From: Adineta vaga
Taxonomy: Eukaryota; Rotifera
Direction of reading: 5' to 3'
Assembly (NCBI GenBank): GCA_021613535.1
Contig: CP075494.1
Span: 6,200,001 to 6,264,000 of the forward strand
DNA length: 64,000 bases
Shown: positions 54,906 through 64,000 of the stretch, one piece after another
Layout: each line of letters begins with the position of its first letter
How positions within the stretch are numbered: the first letter of the stretch is position 1
Position numbers and translations under genes: made by a program
Notes under the pieces: model-generated
Databases searched by the model: none
Told to the model about the DNA's origin: nothing
The model's input: only the letters and a program-made list of their open reading frames with translations

Positions 54906-55775
54906 ATGGATGCGTATTTTTCATTTAAACTACTAACATCGTCGTCATTTATGAGAAATATAATTTTGCGAATCAATTTTCTATTTTTTTGAATTGTATG
55001 ATACGTTTAGTAATATTCAGTGTAATTGCACTCACTCGTCTGAGAAACTTGAATAAAATATACTTGTTATTGTTAAGCTGTATATGTATATATGCATTGC
55101 TCTTCAGACATTAATTTACATACATACCTGACAGCTTCAGTCAGACGTTTTTTTGCCTTTAATGGAAACATTTGAAACATGCACACTTTATTTATATTTT
55201 TGAAACTTTTTCTTTAATCTTTCTATTAGACTTCTGGCAATCCATGAATTCACATAATATCTGTGAGGGAAAAAGCTCATTAGTAATAAACATCTAAGAT
55301 AACTGAGTAAGAAAAATCTATTCAAATATGACTGAATACATAGGTTTTTTTATACCCTTCTGTCTATGTCTGAAAGTATCTTATTGATTTGTCAAAATAT
55401 CAAAATATACAAGAACATGACTTCAGTTTTCTATCAACAGTTTGTTCTGTTTTTATGAATAATCAATTGATGCGAGACAAAAGTCTGTAGATGTCAGTAA
55501 ATGTCATATATAACTATTTTTTCTCATCTATTGTAAACTGGTATTGGTTACAAGTATTTATACCTAGTTGACAAAAAGACTCTTCGTTTTCCTTTTCCTT
55601 GCAGCATCGTTGTTGAAATAAAAAAATTGTACGAATGAGAGAAAAACCTTTTATTTACAATATTTCATGTTTTTTTTTTCATACGATTCTTATTTAGATT
55701 TGAAAAATTTTTCCAATAATTTTGTTCAAGTCATCAATTTTAGTATAATTATGAATTTGTAAAATAACAGCTGTC
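54906..55775. other. Intergenic region
   Basis: AT-rich spacer. An AATAAA for the LamG gene lies at about 55051. AAAATAACAG just before the KMT5 ATG could be an acceptor. No gene seen. Confidence 0.5.
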
Positions 55776-58002
55776 ATGTACAGTGGAATACCTCGCGTTG
55801 TCGCCGATCTTTGGTATAAATTTACATGTTATTTCCTTATACGATAGAATTTATTCATATTTTTAGTGAAAACGATGATCTGGCAACAATGATCATTGTT
55901 GATAGTATGTTTGGATTTACTACACATAAGATGAATGTTCGTTTTCGACCAAATCGTCGTTTATCACCACAATGGAAGTTAATAGTCGAAAATTTTCGAA
56001 AACATCTGGATTATGAACGATGTTTTACTGAATTAACTTCGATTGGTAATTGGTACGATCATTTATTAGCACGAAAAAGTCCAGCACAATTAACAATCTT
56101 TAAAGAACATGTAAGAAGATCATCATTTGTAAACGATCAAAATATTGAATGAAATCTTTAGATGTTTCGTTTTCTTCATTTATTCAATAAAAATTCCGGT
56201 GTTACACTTCAACCATGTTATCGATATTCAACTGAACGATGCGGAGGAAAAGTAGTGGCAACTAAAGAATGGTACGATCAATTGAATACAAAGAAACTAT
56301 TTCATATTTTTATTCATTTCAGGACAACTAATGATAAAATTGAAATGTTAATTGGATGTATTGCTGAATTGAGTCCTGACGATGAACAAGCTCTTCTAAA
56401 ACCAGGTATTAATGATTTTTCAGTGATGTATTCTTGCCGAAAACGACGTTCACAGTTATGGCTCGGACCGGCTGGTAATTGATTGTACGATAAAAATCTA
56501 TTCTTTACTTCCTTTTTTGTTTGTTTTTCTTTAGCTTATATTAATCATGATTGTCGTGCAAATTGCAAAGTATTGAAATGATCAAATATGCATTCAAGAA
56601 AAAAGTTGTTTATCTTTAGTTTGTTGCTACTGGTTTAAATTCAGCTTATATTCATGTGCTTCGTCCAATTGAAATCGGTGATGAAATAACTTGTTGCTAT
56701 GGATCGGATTTTTTTGGTGATCATAATTCACTTTGTGAATGTTCTAGCTGTGAAATGTAATTTAATTTGTTTTTGATCATCGATTGATCATCTATCATGA
56801 ATGAAACTATATTTCAGATTGTGTAAAGGAGCATTTACCCATATCAGTTCTTCGATGCCCAGATCGTTGACTAATCCAGACTTTATTTCGATTCAAACAG
56901 TTGCACCAACAACTCTTGATGGACAACCAACACATAATGATCCCATTGTTTCGACTCGTTTAAGACAAACTGATAAACGTCTTCTTCGAAAAATTCGTTC
57001 AGCAAATAATATCATTCCAATTCAAGAAAAGAGTACGCTCATCATGCAAATCGAATAAAAACTTTATTTTCTAGAATTGATTATAGAAAAATCAACTGAG
57101 GAAAATGATGTAATAACACTAAAGCATTCACCCGTAGTCTATCGAAATAAAAATGGTCAATTTGCATCTCCACCCAATGGAACGAAAATGACAAAAACAG
57201 TAAATATTTTCGTACTGATTTTGTCATCATAATCCTTTTGCGTTTGTTTAGTCATCTCTTAAGAAGAAATCTAAAATCAGAATTAAGTCAACATCACATT
57301 CAACTGATTCATTGTCAAATTCTAACAGTAAATTATTATCGACACGTCGACGACCAAGTAGTTCACATTCTTCCGAATCAAAATCACCGGTGATTAACAT
57401 TCGAGATCAACCCATCGTAACCGATTCTGCCATTGGTTCAGATGGTACCAGCTCGAATTCTCTTTTAGCAACAGGAGGAGTAATATTAAATAGAAAATAT
57501 GATTGATCATTTTCTTTTATTCTATATTCAGTTATCTAATACAACTACTCGATCATCACGTCGTCGTTCTTCAACCATATCTAGTTTATCGTCATCATCA
57601 TTTTCATCCACATCACCAACATATTCAAGAAATCGTCAACGAACTTCATCACCGTACTCATCATCGTCGACATCCTTATCAACAACTCCACATTCAAATA
57701 ATCCTAATTTTAAACGTTGGCGTCCAACAGTTCGTTCTAGTCGTCATTCAAGTACATCATCTTCAATCAGTTCATTATCATCAACAACCGATAGTGAAGA
57801 TAATAATCCTTCTTCGAATTTATCATCACGACGAGTTATTCCAAAAATAACAATTCATGTACGACCCGATCCATTTTCATTGAATGATGTGGAAAATATC
57901 AAAACATCCAAATCATCATTGGCTTCAACTAGAATTGATAATAAAAAACGACGTTTGATAGATTCATCAACAATACGTGCAAGAAAACGTCGAAAAACTT
58001 AG
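55776..58002 (+). CDS. KMT5B: Histone H4K20 methyltransferase KMT5B/C (SUV4-20)
   Basis: SET-domain enzyme that di-/trimethylates H4 Lys20 in chromatin. Exon 1 (55776-55813) joins 55867 to give [13 protein letters not shown], the conserved N-terminal segment. Next come LGFxTHKMN-like [13 protein letters not shown], then [17 protein letters not shown] and [56 protein letters not shown] is followed by the SET core [14 protein letters not shown] (NHDC) and [14 protein letters not shown], with post-SET CECSSCE. All exon joins are in frame. Beyond about 56850 the protein is a long Ser-rich, basic region ending in RARKRRKT. The catalytic part is well conserved. Vertebrates have two paralogues (KMT5B/KMT5C); this is a single equivalent. 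Confidence 0.93.
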
Positions 58003-58994
58003 AACTATGCGTTCTATACATATATTTAATATGTGGCACGGCTCAGATTTATGTTTGTCTTTGTGTATGTATATTATCGATTCACTGTAATGCAGTCTGT
58101 TTCGTGCTGTTCCTTATAACAACCTTGGATTTCTATTGTGTTTGTTATTAAACAAAAAAAAGAAATCTCATATGAGCTACTTGTCATTTCAATAAAGTCC
58201 GTTTCACGTTATAAGATATATATTTCAGACATTGAGAATCTCAATCGATAGAGGGAGTTAGTATCTAATTCATTGATTCGATTATTTGGATGGTTTTTTT
58301 TTCGTTGTATAATTAGATTCATTTCATTCTCAAGAGAAACTATCCGATCTGTTAAATTTTTTTTATTAGACTAAGAAACCTAGATGAATGTTGATTGGTT
58401 ATTCGATTTTTCATTGTTCAATACAACAACTTCATTCATTTCCTAACCAACAAATTACCATTATCGGAAATCCTTTTACTCGATGAGTAATCATTTTTGA
58501 CGTCATGTATCATCAATAAGACGAGATGATTGTCATCATGACGTCATAAACTAGTCTCAAACAGCGTAGTATTGAATTGATAGTGATAGAAACAAATTAG
58601 TTCGAGTGGATTTCACACACACACAATTTTTTGTTCCTACCATGAAGCTTTCTTTCGCATATCAATGTGATATTTGATATTTGTTTATGAGTAGTAAAAA
58701 AGATACTTCGATAAAAAGAACGAACGAGAGAGAAAAAAAACCATGGTATTTATTCTGTATTTTAGATATCTCCTTAGAAGTATAAAAAGAAAAGGAAGAA
58801 ATCGATGAATATTTATTCTTGAAAGATGTACGTTTCGTTTATTTAAAAAAAGAAACGAACATTTTCAAATGGAATCATTAGAAATGTTTGAGGTCAATCA
58901 ATGAATAATGATGCTACTTGTATTGCTTCATTTTAGATTAAATCAAACATTTTTTAAGTACTAGAGTTTAATTTACATTCCATCTACAATAACA
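58003..58994. other. Intergenic region with twin CRE-like palindromes
   Basis: 1 kb between KMT5 and PDCD6 (both +). An AATAAA at about 58190. Two perfect TGACGTCA octamers at 58498 and 58539. No gene seen. Confidence 0.55.
58498..58546. promoter_or_regulatory. Two CRE-like TGACGTCA palindromes
   Basis: Perfect TGACGTCA octamers at 58498-58505 and 58539-58546, spaced 41 bp apart (about four helical turns) and about 450-500 bp upstream of the PDCD6 start codon. The octamer is the consensus for CREB/ATF bZIP dimers. Function is inferred from the motif only. Confidence 0.45.
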
Positions 58995-60254
<1,260 letters not shown>

Positions 60255-60877
60255 ATAAGCTTTTTCGAATAATTCAATTTCTCTTTTTGTTTGCAATCTA
60301 TTTTCTTCGGTTTTTTTTGAAAAAAACAAACATTTGTTATTCTTTTTCTGACATTTACGCATTGATTTTGCTCCTTTTGTCTGGTTTTTGTTTTTCTCTT
60401 ACTTAGGCGGCTCAATCCAAATTAATGATACACACGCATGCAAGACTTTGACTATCATTTCTTCTTTTTTCCTACATTGTGATTTTCGAATCTCACGTGA
60501 TTCATTTTCGTTTTTCTTCTGTCTTCTATCAATTCCATTTATTATTGTCTAAACTAGCCGAACAACTTTTCACATTTATTCATTCTTAGAACAACATATA
60601 TGTATTCACTGGTCTTCATTGAAATGAAATAAAACGAGAAACTATTTTCTTTTTCTTAGATTTCTTATCTTTTGATTTGATCATAAAAGATAATCTCATC
60701 ATTGAAACATGATAGAACTGGCTTTCTATTGACATACATGTTTGTACTGTGAAAAAATTTGTTTCAAAAATTATGTTTTGAGTTTTTTTATATCCTAACG
60801 TTATATTCTCTTCATTTAAAAAGAAGAATTGGAATACATAATTTAATATTTCATTTTTAGATAAATTTTGTTTCATA
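60255..60877. other. Intergenic region PDCD6 - ABT1
   Basis: T-rich spacer of 623 bp. A frame at 60616-60876 (-) has no coding support. TCATTTTTAG ending at 60860 is acceptor-like, 17 bases before the ABT1 start. Confidence 0.5.
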
Positions 60878-61720
60878 ATGGGTAAGAAACGAAAAGATTC
60901 ATCAAGTGATCACGATGAAATGGTAGAAGAATCAACAACTTCTGCTGATCCAACTGAATCGAATGAAAAAACACTTGATGCTGTTGAAAAGAAGAAGAAA
61001 ATTACACCTGGTGTTATCTATCTCAGTCGTATTCCAAATAAAATGAATGTTACACTTATTCGATCATATTTTGATCAGTACGGTCATACTGGACGCATCT
61101 ATCTAGAATTATCGAGTAAATTATGAGATTTCTTTTCTAATTTTGACATTTCTTTTTTTTCTATTTCAAAGAAAATGAAGGAAAAAGTAAACGAGATCGC
61201 GGTCCTAAATATACCGAAGGTTGGATTGAATTTAAATCGAAACGTGAAGCTAAACTTATTACTAAACAATTGAATAATCAACAAGTTGGTGGACGACGAC
61301 GAACGCCATGGTATGATGATATTTGGAATATCAAGTAAATAGACAAGTCTTTCATTTATGTTTTTCTTTCTAAATATGTTGTTTCATTCGATTAGATATC
61401 TATCGAAATTTCGTTGGGCACATCTTCATGAACGATTTCAATATGAAAATGAAGTACGAAAGAAACGTTTACGACAAGAAGTACTTCAAGCTAAACATGA
61501 AGCGAATTTGTATATTGAAAATGTTGAAAAAGGACGAAAATTACGTATATTGGAAAAGAAAATGAAAACAACACCGCAAGAATTAAATATTCGTGAATGG
61601 AATTATGACCAACAAGATCCACATGAAGCTGCTATGCGACGAAAATCGAAGAAAAAAGAACAACAACAACAATCAACAGGACTCACTGAAAATTTGTTAA
61701 AACAAATTTTTCCATCTTGA
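60878..61720 (+). CDS. ABT1: ABT1/ESF2 ribosome-biogenesis RNA-binding protein
   Basis: Nucleolar RRM protein of the SSU processome (yeast Esf2; human ABT1). Begins MGKKRKDSSSDHDE with an acidic/basic N-terminus. The RRM starts at about residue 45 with PGVIYLSRIPNKMNVTLIRSY and FDQYGHTGRIYLE. After a short intron come YTEGWIEFKSKREAKLITKQL and VGGRRRTPWYDDIWNIKYLSKFRWAHLHE, the diagnostic family block. Further on RLRQEVLQAKHEANLYIENVEKG lines up with 'RLRAEVAQAKRE..FYL..VERG' in ABT1. The tail is Lys/Gln-rich and ends NLLKQIFPS. Exons are about 60878-61112, 61171-61334 and 61396-61720. Length (~240 residues) fits the family. Confidence 0.92.
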
Positions 61721-64000
61721 AAGAAATAAAGAATCATCTTCGAATTTCTTATTCGATTATTTTCTACTTAATAATATTAAAAAGACCAGAAAAAGTATAG
61801 AACGATTAACAGCCGAAAGAAACCTTACGGTTATTAAACAATACATACATCAATCGAACAAACATTCGATTGAAAAACGCTATTAGGCTAAGTGAAAAAT
61901 AAAAACTCTTACTAAATATACATCTATTTTAAAAAGTTGCTCACTATTTTCTCAAAAAGAAAACATCGAATCCTGCCGAAAGTGAGAATAGTACACATCG
62001 TTATCTTTATTTGGTCGAATTTTCATTAACAAACATTTGTAATATCTTAAAAAAACAATCGAAATAAACGAAAATGAGATTTCTTATTCTAGTTATTTTT
62101 TGCTTGATTTTCTCCGCGATTCAATTGCTGACTAGCTAGAGGCATAGAGGTACGTTGTATGCTTGCACTTATCTTTTCTAGCGCGTATGTTTATTCAAAT
62201 TAGTCTAGCCAATTTTCCTGTTCATCGAATGAATGCATTTCGTTCTTTCTATGGTAATGGAACAAGTTAAACAAACATTCCGCCTCTCTCTCTCTCTCTC
62301 AGCTTCTTTCTGACAACTCCTCCGCCTTAACCAATTCAAGCACGTAAAAAGAAAACGAACGAATAGGAATTGATGTTGTTCTTTTTTGAGATTTCATCAT
62401 TGTGAGAAGTGTGGAGCTTTTGTTCATTCAATTTCAAGTTCTTCGCAAACAATTCAGAGAAAAAAAACGAGAATTATGAATGTTGAGAATAGTACATTAC
62501 ACTCAAGTTTATAGAAGCACAAACACATAGAAAAAAATGTCCGTGCAATACCCGAGGGTCAATCAACTGTTGCCTTGAATCAACAACCATTAGACTTTAA
62601 CCTATAAAAATTGATGTGAGCAACAGTTGGATGAAAAACATGATCATCAATCAGACAGTTGTGTGCCGTTCTCATCAATTCATCAAGAGGGAGAGAGAGA
62701 GAGAGAGAAGAAAATGACTTCATTAGAAAATTAACTAAGAAAAACAGAATCTAGTTTGCTTGTCTTCATTTAATATTCATTCGCATTGCTTACATAAGAA
62801 ATCAAATTGAAAGTTAGAATGAATGAACAAACATCTCAACTGTTACTTTTTGTTGTCATTTCATTTGCACATTGTTAATCGAAAAGTCAAGTGGATGATG
62901 ATGAACAAGAAGATTTTCCTCAATCGGCTGCATATTTTCACATAGATCACTGTCATATACGTCATACCGGATGTCTATTTTTCAATCTATCAATCAATGA
63001 AATCATCAGTTTCTTCCTCTCCAAGCATCATTAATTGTGAATTTCTTGTTAGAAATCTTCTTCGAATGTGAAACAACGTCCATATGGGAATTTGATTAGA
63101 AACTTTCCTTTTATTTTCTTGTTCAGTTATGTTTATCTAGACTTACAGTAGTAAAGAAATGTGCCAAATGAATTGTTTTCTTAACATTAACTACCATATG
63201 TGAATCTTGTCGGTTCAATCAGATGAAATGATCAAGACATATTGGTGATGATGCATACGAATGGTTTAAACTTTCACATTAGAAATAATAAAAAAAGAAA
63301 AATAAGTATTCAATGTTGACTATAAAAAAGTATAGGTTTCTATAAAAAAACAAAAAAAACACATTTTATATTCTCTTTTAACATGTTAAAGAGAGAGAAA
63401 AACAAAGAAGAGAGGCTAGGATAACAAAGTTTAGTATGAGATCTCGTCAATGAATGTGTGTTTATGTTACAAATCTGTATAAATATACGCTTTGATCAAA
63501 AAAAATCTAACCCATTAGGAAAAAAAGAACGATCGCGGGACGATGCAGCAGAATAGAGAAAGTGTAAGATGATGATAGACATAACTAACAATCGTTTTGA
63601 TTCTGGCCATGAATTCTTTTATTTGAAGACAAATTTATCTTTGAAAATGAACAAGTACAATTCATATTGGCAGTTAATTTCTTTTATGGTATATTTCCAT
63701 GCCTTACGGCTAACAAATGAAACCTTTTATCAAAATCAGCATCGACTAGAAAACAGATGAACACCTTGTGATGACGATAGCAATGTGTTTAAACAAATAT
63801 TATTTCAACTCTGTTACTGATCTTAAATGGCCGCGTGACGAACTTCATTCAATACAAATTATATCCGATAGGCAAAATCAAAGTTTGATTAGAAGCGGCG
63901 CCGGAAGAATGGATTATCTACATGTGTCAAAGATCATTTCATAACTGGTAAAAAAAGATTTTCTTTCTTTCATTCTCCTCTCTCTCTCTCTCGCTCGATC
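61721..64000. other. Non-coding region at the right edge, 2.3 kb
   Basis: AATAAA for ABT1 at about 61724. (CT)n at about 62285-62300 and (GA)n at 62689-62708. Small frames (63569-63760 +, and an acidic stretch at about 62885-63033 with a stop just before it and no ATG) lack coding support. It may contain promoter or UTR sequence of a gene beyond the window. Confidence 0.5.
62689..62708 (+). repeat. (GA)n microsatellite
   Basis: Ten GA units in non-coding sequence. Confidence 0.85.

Noticed and set aside
62885-63033. Acidic open stretch in the right-hand non-coding region
   Set aside because: Preceded immediately by a stop, no ATG, no family resemblance; probably chance.

Overview
The window is AT-rich, intron-dense eukaryotic DNA from an animal. 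Introns are mostly 40-70 bp with clear GT...AG ends, exons are short, and genes lie on both strands a few hundred bases apart. The gene set is metazoan (PKD2, eag-type K+ channel, TACC, TDRD3, FAM135, KMT5/SUV4-20, TRF2-type TBPL1, an irre/Kirrel-like Ig protein). Alongside these sit two intronless genes with non-metazoan looks: a bacterial-type nucleotidyltransferase and a fungal-type GT15 mannosyltransferase. With the base composition and very short introns, this points to a bdelloid rotifer (Adineta/Rotaria type). The species assignment is inference.

Layout. 0-8 kb: the 3' end of an unknown gene, TBPL1, a mitoribosomal mS38/AURKAIP1-like gene, a polyQ orphan protein and a small orphan. 8.7-9.7 kb (-): RAB11. 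10.7-13.8 kb (+): PKD2. 14.3-20.2 kb (-): eag/KCNH channel. 20.2-25.6 kb: mostly non-coding, with the nucleotidyltransferase (-) in the middle. 25.6-28.4 kb (+): five-Ig adhesion protein, ending tail-to-tail 49 bp from TMEM39 (-). 31-33 kb (+): two orphan single-pass membrane proteins. 33.2-34.4 kb (-): disordered protein with a PP1-docking motif. 35.4-36.7 kb (-): GT15 enzyme. 37.3-40.2 kb (-): SPCS3 and TACC, a close same-strand pair. 41.1-44.3 kb (-): TDRD3. 44.9-50 kb (+): FAM135 and RPS27. 51.9-54.9 kb (+): type II membrane protein with a Thr-rich stalk and a LamG-like ectodomain. 55.8-58 kb (+): KMT5B/C. 59-60.3 kb (+): PDCD6/ALG-2 with a duplicated EF-hand cassette. 60.9-61.7 kb (+): ABT1/ESF2. 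61.7-64 kb: no gene recognised.

Most genes are unrelated housekeeping or signalling genes and do not form a pathway. The points most worth following up are: (i) the two equal-length, same-phase alternative EF2-EF3 cassettes in PDCD6; (ii) the fungal-type GT15 gene, which has a changed residue at a position I recall as catalytic; (iii) the bacterial-type nucleotidyltransferase; (iv) the altered selectivity filter of PKD2; and (v) splice-acceptor signals just upstream of many start codons, as expected for spliced-leader trans-splicing. No tRNA, rRNA, CRISPR or recognisable transposon was found.
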